This document shows positions 10,872 through 20,443 of a stretch of DNA of 64,000 bases, piece by piece. Numbering within the stretch: position 1 is the stretch's first letter; every line of letters starts with the position of its first letter. The stretch covers positions 25,792,001 through 25,856,000 of the forward strand of contig JBHGNT010000001.1 of assembly GCA_043228905.1 (NCBI GenBank). The letters are read 5' to 3'. A program made the position numbers and the translations under genes. This stretch comes from Azolla caroliniana. Lineage: Eukaryota > Polypodiophyta. The notes under the pieces were generated by a model. The model saw only the letters and a list, made by a program, of their open reading frames with translations, did no database searches and was not told the origin of the DNA.

Positions 10872-10925
10872 AGGTTGATCTAGATTAGGTATATACAAGT
10901 AGTTGTTGTCTGACAACACAGAGAA

Positions 10926-10968
<43 letters not shown>
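10926..10968. repeat. (GA)n microsatellite in the Copia-2 leader
   Basis: An uninterrupted GA run of about 40 bp sits just upstream of the gag ATG at 10973. Such GA leaders are common in plant 5' untranslated regions and may vary in length between individuals. Confidence 0.9.
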
Positions 10969-10970
<2 letters not shown>

Positions 10971-10972
10971 CA

Positions 10973-11787
10973 ATGGCCTTGTCCACGAATGTTGCAGCTG
11001 CTCCACTGCACATTCGCCCACCTCCATTGTCTGATGGAAAGCTAGATGGAACCAACTACACTCTATGGAAGTTCAAAATGTTTGTCATTTTGAACTCCTA
11101 CGAGTTGTTGGAGAAAATCATGGAACCCACAGGAGGAGACCCTGAGCCCATGACGACCTTTGACCCTGCACACCCTACCACATCAATCCCTCCAAATGTT
11201 GATCTACTTCGAGCCTGGAAGAGAAGGAATGTTGATGCATTGTGTACCATAGTCACTGGTGTATGTGACACTGTACTAACATTAGTGCAACATACAACCA
11301 AGGCAAATGAAGCTTGGATCATCTTGGCCAGCCAGTATGAGACCAAAAACTATACAAGGATACAAAACCTTGAAAATCAACTGTGAAGAGAAGCTTGCCG
11401 ATGGAGAGAAAGTAGAATCCTTTGTAAAAAGGATTAAGGATCTTCAAGATCAGCTGGCAGCTGTTGGAGTAGTCGTCTCTCAAGAGGATATGGCTCGTTG
11501 GTGCATTCGAGTACTTCCTTTCAAGTATGATGGCATTGTGACAACACTGAACACTCAGGTTTGACCCACTCCTTTAAAATTTGATGAACTAAGTGCGATG
11601 CTGCTTGAAGAGGAGCTTCGGCTGAAGACAAGAGAAGGAAGGGAAGATTCCGCATTTGTCTCTAGGACTATGGGTAAAGGGGCATCCAATTCAAACAATG
11701 TGAATAGGATACCAAAGAAGAAGTTCAATGGATTGTGTTTAATATTGTGACAAGAAGGGTCACACAATCAAGGATTGTCGGAAGAAG
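10973..11787 (+). pseudogene. gag with CCHC knuckle (Copia-2), frameshifted
   Basis: The ATG at 10973 starts a copia gag with the N-terminal motif LDGTNYTLWKFKM. The frame breaks near 11380 and continues in another frame as KLADGEKVESFVKRIKDLQDQL..MARWCIRVLPFKYDGI, with a TGA at 11562. The nucleocapsid knuckle near 11738-11785 (YCDKKGHTIKDCRKK) has a stop codon between its first two cysteines. The pol frame begins right after the knuckle. These lesions disable gag. Confidence 0.88.
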
Positions 11788-14700
11788 ATGGCGGACGAGA
11801 AGAATGGTTCTAGTAAGACCTCTTGGAGAGAGCCTGAGTCCGCCAACAACGTCATAGATGAACTTGAGTTATGGGTCGCAACTAAAGAAGTGTGTTCTTC
11901 AGTTGACACCCAAGTTGTCGACGACTCTTGGATTCTCGATAGTGGAGCGTCCCGACATATGACCAGTAATCGTGATTGGTATAGCTCTTGGACATCTCTA
12001 CAAGAGCCCATCAATGTTGTGGTCGGGAACAATACTCAATGTCTAGCCAAAGGAACCGGAACCGTCTCCCTCAAAGCAACGACCAGCGAGACAAAGCATC
12101 TCTCTCAAGTGTTGTATGTGCTAGATCTCGAGAAGAATCTATTGTCCATTTCTGCACTGACCGACAAGGGTCTTGATGTTCGATTCAAGAAGTCGGGTGC
12201 AGAAATAACAGATTTTGTTGGCAAGGTTGTAGGAATAGGGGTAAGGTGCAACAATCTCTATGAGCTGAGCACACTTACCATTTCTACTGACCACAACACA
12301 AGTACTAACACAAAGCAATGGCATGAGAGATTTGGGCATCTCAATGTTGTTGTGTTGAAGGAGATGAAGAAGTCGAATATGGTAGTTGGGTTGCCAACCC
12401 TATCTGACTTAAGTCATATTTGTGATGCTTGTATGATGGGCAAGCATCAAAGATCAACTATTCCAAAAGAGAGTCAAAATTGGACAAAGACTCCTCCACA
12501 GCTAATACACATCGACATCTCTGGAAAAATAGTGACTCCTGCAACGGGTGGATCTCTCTACTATATGCTGCTAGTCGACGACTTCAGTAGAAAGATGTGG
12601 GTTTACTTCCTTCGGGAGAAGGTTGAAGCTTTTAAAATCTTCAAAAGATGGCATAAGTTTGTTGAGCAAGAGTTCGGAAAGTTAGTGAAGGAGTTACGCT
12701 CTAATCGAGGTGGAGAATTCTTATCAATAGAATTCTGTGAGTATTGCAAAGAGCATGGAATTAAGCACCAACTTACAACTGCCTACACCCCACAACAAAA
12801 TGGTGTTGTCGAACGTCGAAACCGAACAGTTGTCGAGATGGCTAGGTGTATGTTGAAGGCACAAGCGTTGACTGACCCATTCTGGGCTGAAGCAATGAAT
12901 ACAACAATTTACATCCTCAATCGGAGCTACACGAAGGCACTTCAAGGGAAAACACCCCACGAAGCTTATTTAGGCAAGAAACCTTCAGTTCTGCACTTCA
13001 GAACCTTTGGGTGTACGTGCTACGCACATGTTCCAGATGTGAGCAGAAAGAAGTTGAATGCTAAAAGCAAGAAGTGTATCTTTCTCGGATATAGTGAAGA
13101 GTCAAAGGCCTATCGACTCTATGATCCCACATCCCACTGAAGAGGTATTTTACCCAATCCCGACCCATTGTCCAGAAAAGGAAGCTGAATCATCTGATGG
13201 TAATGGCTCACTAGTTCAGCCTATGCCAGTCCCACATGTAAAGAAAATACCTAAGTGGGCTCAACAACTCTTCAATGACCGTGCTCATAAAGTTGAGTTT
13301 CCTGAAACTTCGACTGATGGATTACGAAGATCAAGAAGAATACAGGAGCAAGGGAGAACCTCTAACCACATTGTCAACATGGCTCTGATGGTGGACATCA
13401 TCGGCTCAGTGAGTGAGCCGACCTCGGTGGAGGAAGCCATGGCCAACCCGAAGTGGAAAGAGGCGATGATATCATAATATGATAGCATCATGAAAAATGA
13501 CACATGGGAGTTGGTAGAGAGGCCAACAAAGAAGAAGGTGATAGGCACGAAGTGGGTGTGGAAAGTAAAGTATAAAGCTGATGGTTCTTTGGAGAAATTC
13601 AAGGCCAAGCTAGTAGCCCAAGGATACTCCCAAATTGAAGGGTTTGATGTACAAGAAACATTTGCCCCGACAACTCACATGACAACAATTCGAATGGTCA
13701 TAGCGTTGGTCGCTTCAAGAGGATGGCTGATTTACCAAATGGATGTCAAATCGGCATTTTTGAATGGGCATCTCAAGGAGGAGGTATACGTGATGCAACC
13801 ATCGGGGTTTGAAATGCCAAATTCAGAAAACAAAGTATGCAAGCTGAAGAAGGCGTTGCATGGTCTAAAGCAAGCACCAAGAGCTTGGAACAAGAGGATA
13901 GACGGCTTCTTACGATCAATCGACTTTAAGCAATGTGCTTCGGATGCAAGTATGTATGTCAAAATGAAGGACGGGAAACAAGTCATCATCATCATTTACG
14001 TGGATGACCTAGTTCTTACAGGTGACCATGAAGAGTGCATTGGCCAAACATAAGATTGTTTGAAAACTAAGTTTGAAATGACAGACTTGGGGATTCTACA
14101 CTACTTCCTTGGAATTGAGGTTTGGCAAACTTCAGTTGGCATCTTCATGTCACAAAGAAAGTATGCAATAGAGATCTTGAAGACCTTTGGGATGATGGAC
14201 AGCAAGTCGAAGTCAACTCCAATGGAGTCAAACTGCAAATTATCCCAAGAAGACCCATCATCAATGGTTGACATAAGGAAGTATAGACAGCTAGTAGGAA
14301 GTCTAATTTTCCTATGCAACACTAGGACGGATATTTGTTTTGCAGTCAGTGTGGTGAGTCGATTCAGCAACAAGCCGAAGGAGACTCATTGGAAAGCTGC
14401 TCTTCGTGTATTAAAGTACATTGTGGGTACTTTAAATTATGGAATCTTCTACAAGCCAACAATTGACGAACTTAGTGGGTATTGCGACTCCGACTGGGCT
14501 AGAGATAGTGATTCCAGAAAATCAATTTCTGGATATTGTTTTTCAATAGGTTCTTGAGGTGTTTCATGGAGTAGTAAAAAACAACCAACAGTGGCATTAT
14601 CTTCAACGGAGGCAGAATACAAACCAGCATGCATAGCGGCATGTGAGGTAGTTTGGCTAAGAAGAATCCTTACGGATGTGGCATTTCCAATAAGGACGGC

Positions 14701-14977
14701 AACGGTATTGAGGTGTGACAATCAGAGTTGCATGGCCATTGCCAAGAACCCCGTATTTCATGCACGTACTAAACACATAGAGATTCAATATCACTATGTG
14801 CGAGAGCTAATCAATGATGAGACTGTGGAGCTTGAGTATTGTCCGACATCAGAAAATGCCGCGGATATCTTCACAAAGGCGCTTGGAGTAGAACAGTTAC
14901 AACAACACCTTCGACGACTAGGAGTTGGCCCAATTCCAAGTGAACTCAATGGGTTGATCATTGAGGGGGTGTGTTAG
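11788..14977 (+). pseudogene. pol: protease, integrase, RT, RNase H (Copia-2)
   Basis: The first open segment (11788-13140) has protease WILDSGASRHMT, the GAG-pre-integrase box WHERFGHLN..CDACMMGKHQ, and the integrase core with HIDISGK and [13 protein letters not shown]. The second catalytic Asp, normally in a RSDRGGEF motif, is Asn here (RSNRGGEF, about 12700), which should abolish integrase chemistry. RT follows in two segments (13490-14053 and 14060-14557) with the catalytic box YVDDLVLTG and a stop just after it. RNase H (14591-14977) has LSSTEAEY, CDNQSC and HARTKHIEI. A frameshift near 13130 and stops near 13476, 14051 and 14556 break the frame. The polypurine tract TTGAGGGGGTG overlaps the end. 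Confidence 0.92.
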
Positions 14978-15233
14978 ATATAATCAATGATCAGCCCCAA
15001 GTTGTAAATCTATCCCCATATGTGCTCTTAGAGTGCACATTTTGTGATAGCGCCCCAAATGAGGAGCGACTAGTGTGCAACTCGACCATATGGGTTGATA
15101 AGCTGTTAATCTAGGAAACCGTAGATGCGTAGGACACAATGTATTTAGGAAAGAGAGGAACAAGTAATATGATTGGCTAATCAAGTCAACTAGAATATTT
15201 TGTGGGCAAGTTACGATGTACTTAGTCTTGAAG
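14972..15233 (+). repeat. 3' LTR of Copia-2, first segment
   Basis: It begins TGTTAGATAT after the polypurine tract and aligns with the 5' LTR up to GATGTA at 15220. A 13-base remainder then leads into Gypsy-A. The LTR resumes as TATGCGT at 19806-19812 and again at 27632-28005. Together the three segments equal the 5' LTR plus 15 bp. Confidence 0.93.
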
Positions 15234-15586
15234 TGTCAAGATTCGAACTCTTGACACGACCATGTTATAATCTACTATTATGAGTTAACCAAGATATCTA
15301 GTACTAGTTATGTATGTAATTGTTCCTTATTATTTTGCTAGCATCATGTGCATAGTTGCTCCCTTGTAGTATTTACACTTGGCACATGCATGCATACCTA
15401 CATGCTCTATTGTAGATTCACATGCGTGCAACAAGTATGCATGCCATGTAGTATAAATAGAGGAGTTCACCTTGAAGGAATTCAAGGTGAACAACACCAG
15501 TTATGGAGTCTTTCCTTTAGTACTATCTTCTTTCTTGTCCATTTGGTTATCTTCTTCGTTGTCTCTTGAGTTTATGATCCGTGACA
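15234..15586 (+). repeat. 5' LTR of Gypsy-A
   Basis: It starts TGTCAAGA and ends CCGTGACA. Its first 23 bp form a perfect hairpin: an 8-bp stem (TGTCAAGA/TCTTGACA) closing the 7-nt loop TTCGAAC, identical in form to a tRNA T-arm on the opposite strand. The TATA box is at 15452-15459. A 12-bp-arm palindrome spans the predicted transcription start. Confidence 0.97.
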
Positions 15587-15599
15587 GTTTGTTCACCTT
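15452..15599 (+). promoter_or_regulatory. TATA box, predicted start and self-priming signals of Gypsy-A
   Basis: TATAAATA lies at 15452-15459. Thirty-two bases downstream of its first T is AAGGTGAACAA (15484-15494), the expected 5' end of the transcript. Two bases after the LTR end lies TTGTTCACCTT (15589-15599), the exact reverse complement of those 11 nt and located where a primer site belongs. A palindrome with 12-bp arms (GTTCACCTTGAA at 15465, TTCAAGGTGAAC at 15481) and a GGAA loop surrounds the start. That these act as a Tf1-like self-primer is inference; the complementarity and positions are direct observations. Confidence 0.7.
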
Positions 15600-15636
15600 C
15601 CCATCCTCATAGCTCTCCCTCTCATAAGCCATAGCT

Positions 15637-15932
15637 ATGTCCGACTCAACTAGTGAGTTAAGCCAAATAATGGTAGCCTTACGACAACTACAGCTTGAAA
15701 ATGAAGCTCTTCGAAATTCTTTACAAGAACTTCAAGTCGGTACCTCCCTATCCTCACAACCCCCGAACCCTAGTCTCCCACAACAACCTAGCCTAGAGCC
15801 CGATCTTCTACCAACATCTAGCCTAGCTTCGTCCCAGTTTCTTGAGCCTAAGGTTAGCCTCCCAGAAAAATTTGATGGAACGAGGTCGCGTTTCCGAGGG
15901 TTCATCAACCAAGTTCGACTTATCACGGAGGC
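15637..15932 (+). pseudogene. truncated gag N-terminus (Gypsy-A)
   Basis: The ATG at 15637 opens a gag start with a coiled-coil-like segment (LRQLQLENEALRNSLQEL, about residues 11-28), a Pro/Ser/Gln-rich linker, and the conserved chromovirus capsid entry LPEKFDGTRSRFRGFINQVRLI. At about 15925 this jumps into sequence just upstream of protease. Nearly the whole capsid domain and the CCHC knuckle are missing. The gag frame differs from the pol frame that begins at 15933. The product could not form a particle by itself. Confidence 0.85.
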
Positions 15933-18900
15933 ATGCAACTGGACATCTCCCGTCGCCCACATTCTCTTGGTTCCATTGCCGGACCATCAGGCAATTTCAC
16001 ATTGGAGGTATGGCTTTCGTTTAACTCTAGTTCCATTCAGTCTGTTGCTTTACTTGATTCTGGGGCATCTTCTTGCTTCATCGACGTTGCGTTTGCCCAA
16101 GCACATGGCGTACCTGTCGTTGGCCTCTCAAAACCCATTCCAGTTGAAGCCATCGACGGGTGCGTCCTCTCGTCAGGTGCAATTACTCAAGCTACAATCC
16201 CATTAGGGCTTCGGGTGGGCTCACACCAAGAGGAGCTCACTTTTTACCTCATCGCATCTCCTCGACATCCGATCGTCTTAGGACTAACGTGGTTGGAGGC
16301 GCACAATCCAATAGTGGATTGGTGCAACCGCTCGATCACATTTAGCAAGCCAAGATGCTCGTGCAAAAGTATGAAGGTAAATTCAGTTTCCTATCCTTCG
16401 GAGACGGTCGACTCCGAATTGACTACCCCATCATCCGTCCAGGATGGGTTTGTTTGTGGCACCATTTCTAACACACTCCATGTTATTCCCGAAAAATACC
16501 AACACTTCTCCGACGTATTTGAAAAATGTAATGCTGATCGATTGCCTGAACACCGGCTCTACGACTGTCCGATTGATCTTCAAGAAGGTGCGTGTCCACC
16601 CTTTGGTCCTCTATATGCGTTGTCTGCACCAGAGTTGAAGGCCCTTCGTGTGTATCTTGATGAGAACCTCGAGAAAGGCTTTATTCAACCTTCTAAGTCA
16701 CCAGCCGGGGCCCCCATTTTATTTGTGAAGAAGAAGGACGGCTCTCTACGCTTATGCGTCGACTACCGAGGTCTCAACAAACTCACTGTGCGCAACCGCT
16801 ATCCGCTACCTCTGATCCCCGAACTCCTTGATCGGCTCCGAGTTGCGCGTGTCTTCTCCAAAGTTGATCTGCGTGGCGCGTACAATCTAGTACGCATCAA
16901 GCCGGGGGATGAATGGAAAACCGCATTTCGAACACGATATGGGCATTTCGAATACAAGGTAATGCCTTTTGGTCTTACTAACGCTCCCGCAGTTTTTCAA
17001 CATATGATGAACGATATTTTCCGAGAATATCTTGATCTTTTTGTTGTCATTTACCTCGATGATATTCTCATTTTCTCGCCAAACATGGAGGAGCACACTC
17101 GCCAAGTCCGATTAGTTCTGGCCAAACTTCGCGAGCATGGCCTTTATGCCAAAAGCGAGAAATGCGAGTTCGACCGTACCTCGATCGAATTTCTGGGCTA
17201 CATCATCTCGTCCACTGGCATCACCATGGATATGAAGAAGGTCTCTGTCATTCAGGCGTGGGCGACTCCAAGGCGACTTAAAGATGTGCAATCCTTCCTC
17301 GGCTTCGCGAATTTTTACCGTCGCTTCATCAAGGGGTTTTCCACCCTAGCACAACCTCTTATCGCTCTCACCCATAAAGGCACTCCATTTTTATGGACCT
17401 CGGAGGCACAAAATGCGTTCGACTCACTCAAACACGCATTCATCACTGCCCCGGTGCTGCTACATGCCGACCCCACAAAACCCTTCCAAGTCGAAACCGA
17501 TGCCTCTGACTTTGCCATTGGCGCCATCTTATCCCAAGCAGACGACAACAACCTAATGCACCCAGTGGCTTACTATTCCCGAAAATTTACGGCATCTGAA
17601 ATCAATTATCCCATTTACGACAAGGAGCTTGCTGCTATCATTGCTGCCTTTGAAGAATGGCGACCCTACTTGGCCGGCGCACAACATCGTGTCCAGGTAG
17701 TAACTGATCATAAAAATTTAGTTTATTTTTCCACCACTCGTACTTTGAATCGAAGGCAGGCCCGTTGGTCTACATTTCTCGCCGACTACGATTTTGAGAT
17801 CGTATTTCGACCTGGTGGCCAACATGGGAAGGCTGATGCCCTTTCTCGCCGAGCTGACCTTGCACTCCGCCCTGGGGATGCTGCTTATGCTCAACAATCT
17901 AGACGTTTGTTGAAACCCGACCAATTGCATCTGTTTGCCACTTGTATGTTGCAGGATGATTCTTTACTCCAACAAATCATTGATGCATCCAAGACCGATG
18001 CGTTCGCCAACGAGATTCGAGATAGTTTGCAAAACCCCTCCAAGGCGACCAAAAGGAAGGATCTTGACACCTTCACCATACAAGAGGGTTTGTTGTTCCG
18101 AGATCATCTCTTATACGTCCCAGAGGGCCCATGTCGCACCCGGGTGTTGCAGGAATGCCACGATGACCCACTTGCAGGTCATTTCGGGGTTGCGAAAACC
18201 CTCGAGCTAATCTCTCGGGGGTATTGGTGGCCACAACCATGGAAGCTGGTCAAAGAATACATAAAGAGTTGTGAGGTTTGTGCTCGCTCCAAAGCCATTC
18301 ATCATCGGCCATACGGCTTACTACAGCCGCTTCCATGTCCTCGTCGTCCTTGGGCCTCTATCTCTATGGACCTGATAACTGATCTACCCTTGGTCAATAG
18401 CTATGACTCGGTGTTGGTCGTTGTCGATCGGTTTACGAAGATGGCTCACTTCACTCCATGCTCCAAAACCATTTCCGGAGAAGGAATGGTGCATCTCCTA
18501 CTCAACAATGTAGTACGCTTGCATGGACTCCCCGATGATGTCATCTCGGATCGCGGACCCCAGTTTGTCTCTCACTTCTGGCAGCGCCTGCTACAAACTT
18601 TAGGCATCTCTGTCAAGTTTTCCTCCGCTTATCACCCCCAAACTGACGGGCAAACGGAGCGTGTCAACCAAATCCTTGAGCAGTATCTTCGGTGCTCGGT
18701 TAGTTACCAACAAGATGATTGGGTCAACTTACTTTCGCTCGCGGAATTCGCCTACAATAATTCACTCCATGCATCGACTGGCGTCACTCCCTTCTTTGCC
18801 AACTACGGTTTACATCCTCGCTTCAACATTTCCCTTCCTACCACTTCCGTGAACCCTTCGGCGGAGGATCGTGCCCGCATTTTGGAAGAAGCACATCATG

Positions 18901-19484
18901 ATTTATCCTTGGAGCTTAGTCTTGCTAATGAACGATACAAGAAGCAGGCTGATCGCCATCGATCTTCCACTCCACACTTTGTCGTTGGAGACATGGTCTG
19001 GTTGTTACGTCGACACATCTCTACTACTCGTCCATGTGCGAAACTTGACTACAAGAAGTTGGGACCATTCCGTATCATCGAGTGCATCAATCCCGTCGCC
19101 TTCCGGCTCGCCCTTCCATCCCACTTCCGGATTCACGATGTTTTTCATGTCTCCCTCCTCGAACCCCATTATGCTTCACAACTCCCAGGACGTCAAGCCC
19201 CACCACCACCACCTGTGCAATTGACGACAGGGGAGGAATACGAGGTCGACCAAATCCTTGACTCGCATTGGCACCGTCGACACTTGCAATACCTCGTCCT
19301 ATGGAGGGGTTACCCCATGTCTGAGGCCACATGGGAACCATTGGAAAATTTACAAAATGCCCCAGAGGTCGTCCAAGATTTTCATCACCGATATCCCCAC
19401 AAACCAGCGGCCGATTTGGGAAGGCGGCGGCGTAAGAGGGGGGATAATGTCAAGATTCGAACTCTTGACACGACCATGTTATAA
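15933..19484 (+). CDS. intact pol polyprotein with chromodomain (Gypsy-A)
   Basis: This single open frame of 1183 residues carries protease (LLDSGASSCFID, about residues 40-52) and reverse transcriptase, with [45 protein letters not shown] and the catalytic box VVIYLDDILIF (about 370-380). RNase H follows, with ETDASDFAIGA, YDKELAAI, VVTDHKNLVYF and KADALSRR. Integrase has an HHCC finger (HFGVAKTL..CEVCARSK), Asp in MDLITDLP, Asp in ISDRGPQF and Glu in DGQTERVNQ. A C-terminal chromodomain reads LQYLVLWRGYPMSEATWEP. All catalytic residues I can check are present. The wording of RT and RNase H resembles Tf1/sushi and fungal chromoviruses more than the usual plant Tekay/CRM/Reina lineages. The start is the first ATG after the gag deletion; translation would need recoding or reinitiation. 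Confidence 0.93.
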   Translation: MQLDISRRPHSLGSIAGPSGNFTLEVWLSFNSSSIQSVALLDSGASSCFIDVAFAQAHGVPVVGLSKPIPVEAIDGCVLSSGAITQATIPLGLRVGSHQEELTFYLIASPRHPIVLGLTWLEAHNPIVDWCNRSITFSKPRCSCKSMKVNSVSYPSETVDSELTTPSSVQDGFVCGTISNTLHVIPEKYQHFSDVFEKCNADRLPEHRLYDCPIDLQEGACPPFGPLYALSAPELKALRVYLDENLEKGFIQPSKSPAGAPILFVKKKDGSLRLCVDYRGLNKLTVRNRYPLPLIPELLDRLRVARVFSKVDLRGAYNLVRIKPGDEWKTAFRTRYGHFEYKVMPFGLTNAPAVFQHMMNDIFREYLDLFVVIYLDDILIFSPNMEEHTRQVRLVLAKLREHGLYAKSEKCEFDRTSIEFLGYIISSTGITMDMKKVSVIQAWATPRRLKDVQSFLGFANFYRRFIKGFSTLAQPLIALTHKGTPFLWTSEAQNAFDSLKHAFITAPVLLHADPTKPFQVETDASDFAIGAILSQADDNNLMHPVAYYSRKFTASEINYPIYDKELAAIIAAFEEWRPYLAGAQHRVQVVTDHKNLVYFSTTRTLNRRQARWSTFLADYDFEIVFRPGGQHGKADALSRRADLALRPGDAAYAQQSRRLLKPDQLHLFATCMLQDDSLLQQIIDASKTDAFANEIRDSLQNPSKATKRKDLDTFTIQEGLLFRDHLLYVPEGPCRTRVLQECHDDPLAGHFGVAKTLELISRGYWWPQPWKLVKEYIKSCEVCARSKAIHHRPYGLLQPLPCPRRPWASISMDLITDLPLVNSYDSVLVVVDRFTKMAHFTPCSKTISGEGMVHLLLNNVVRLHGLPDDVISDRGPQFVSHFWQRLLQTLGISVKFSSAYHPQTDGQTERVNQILEQYLRCSVSYQQDDWVNLLSLAEFAYNNSLHASTGVTPFFANYGLHPRFNISLPTTSVNPSAEDRARILEEAHHDLSLELSLANERYKKQADRHRSSTPHFVVGDMVWLLRRHISTTRPCAKLDYKKLGPFRIIECINPVAFRLALPSHFRIHDVFHVSLLEPHYASQLPGRQAPPPPPVQLTTGEEYEVDQILDSHWHRRHLQYLVLWRGYPMSEATWEPLENLQNAPEVVQDFHHRYPHKPAADLGRRRRKRGDNVKIRTLDTTML

Positions 19485-19800
19485 TCTACTATTATGAGTT
19501 AACCAAGATATCTAGTACTAGTTATGTATGTAATTGTTCCTTATTATTTTGCTAGCATCATGTGCATAGTTGCTCCCTTGTAGTATTTACACTTGGCACA
19601 TGCATGCATACCGACATGCTCTATTGTAGATTCACATGCGTGCAACAAGTATGCATGCCATGTAGTATAAATAGAGGAGTTCACCTTGAAGGAATTCAAG
19701 GTGAACAACACCAGTTATGGAGTCTTTCCTTTAGTACTATCTTCTTTCTTGTCCATTTGGTTATCTTCTTCGTTGTCTCTTGAGTTTATGATCCGTGACA
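19448..19800 (+). repeat. 3' LTR of Gypsy-A
   Basis: It follows the polypurine tract (AAGAGGGGGATAA, about 19434-19447) and matches the 5' LTR except for one T/G difference near 15412/19613. It is followed by TGAAG, the second target copy. Confidence 0.97.
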
Positions 19801-20208
19801 TGAAGTATGCGTTGTCGTGAAGATTTTCGGCAATAGTGTGAAAATCCCATAAAACGTACAAAATCGAGTATGAATCATGTAATACAATAATTGTGAAGAT
19901 AACATTTTTAATATCTAAAGTACAAAATGATGGAGGTTTCGAATGCACTTTATTACACGAGAAATGGACAACTAAATGTCAAGATATGAGGGTATAAAGT
20001 TTGTGAAAAGAAAAGAGAAAATTGTGAGATATCCCACATAGGCACGACAAATACGGCTCTCATCATATATAAGGTGGAGCAAAAGATATTATCTTTGTGT
20101 CTATGTGTGGAGCATAGAGAGTTCAAGGTAACTTGAACTTAGAGTGGAGGTGGCTAGCTACTCGTAAAGGGTTTTGGCCAACCAAAACCGGACCCGCGAT
20201 GGAGCCGG

Positions 20209-20385
20209 TGATCCGACGGCATCCGACCGCAATCCGATGGCGGCATGCGGCACCGGTATCCGGCGTCGGCATCCGGCGACGGTATCCGGCGGCGGCGTCA
20301 GCATCCGGTGGCGGCACCGGTATCCGGCGGCGGCATCCGGCGTCGGCGTCGGCATCCGGCGACGGCATCCGGCGAACCGGCGACT
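20209..20385. repeat. GC-rich minisatellite in the Gypsy-B 5' LTR
   Basis: Imperfect repeats of a 12-18 bp unit built on GGCATCCGGCGAC / GGTATCCGGCGGC occupy about 177 bp in U3. The corresponding block in the 3' LTR (27044-27127) is roughly half as long, which accounts for the 89-bp LTR length difference. Confidence 0.9.
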
Positions 20386-20443
20386 AGATAAAATAAATAT
20401 ATAAAAATATATACATATTTACATATACAAGGAGGGCAAGTAT

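Larger units (their letters stand above)
15234..19800 (+). mobile_element. Gypsy-A: young chromodomain Ty3/gypsy element with a large gag deletion
   Basis: It is flanked by a perfect TGAAG target duplication (15229-15233, 19801-19805). The 353-bp LTRs (15234-15586, 19448-19800) differ at one position by my comparison. Pol is a single open frame of 1183 codons with every expected domain, but gag has lost most of capsid and its zinc knuckle. There is no tRNA primer site. Instead an 11-nt self-complementary primer arrangement is present (see 15452-15599). The element is about 4.6 kb, short for a chromovirus because of the gag deletion. Confidence 0.97.

Noticed and set aside
20123-20404. Open frames in the ATCCGGCG repeat block coding Pro/Asp/Ala-rich peptides
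   Set aside because: They are by-products of the minisatellite and differ between the two LTRs.
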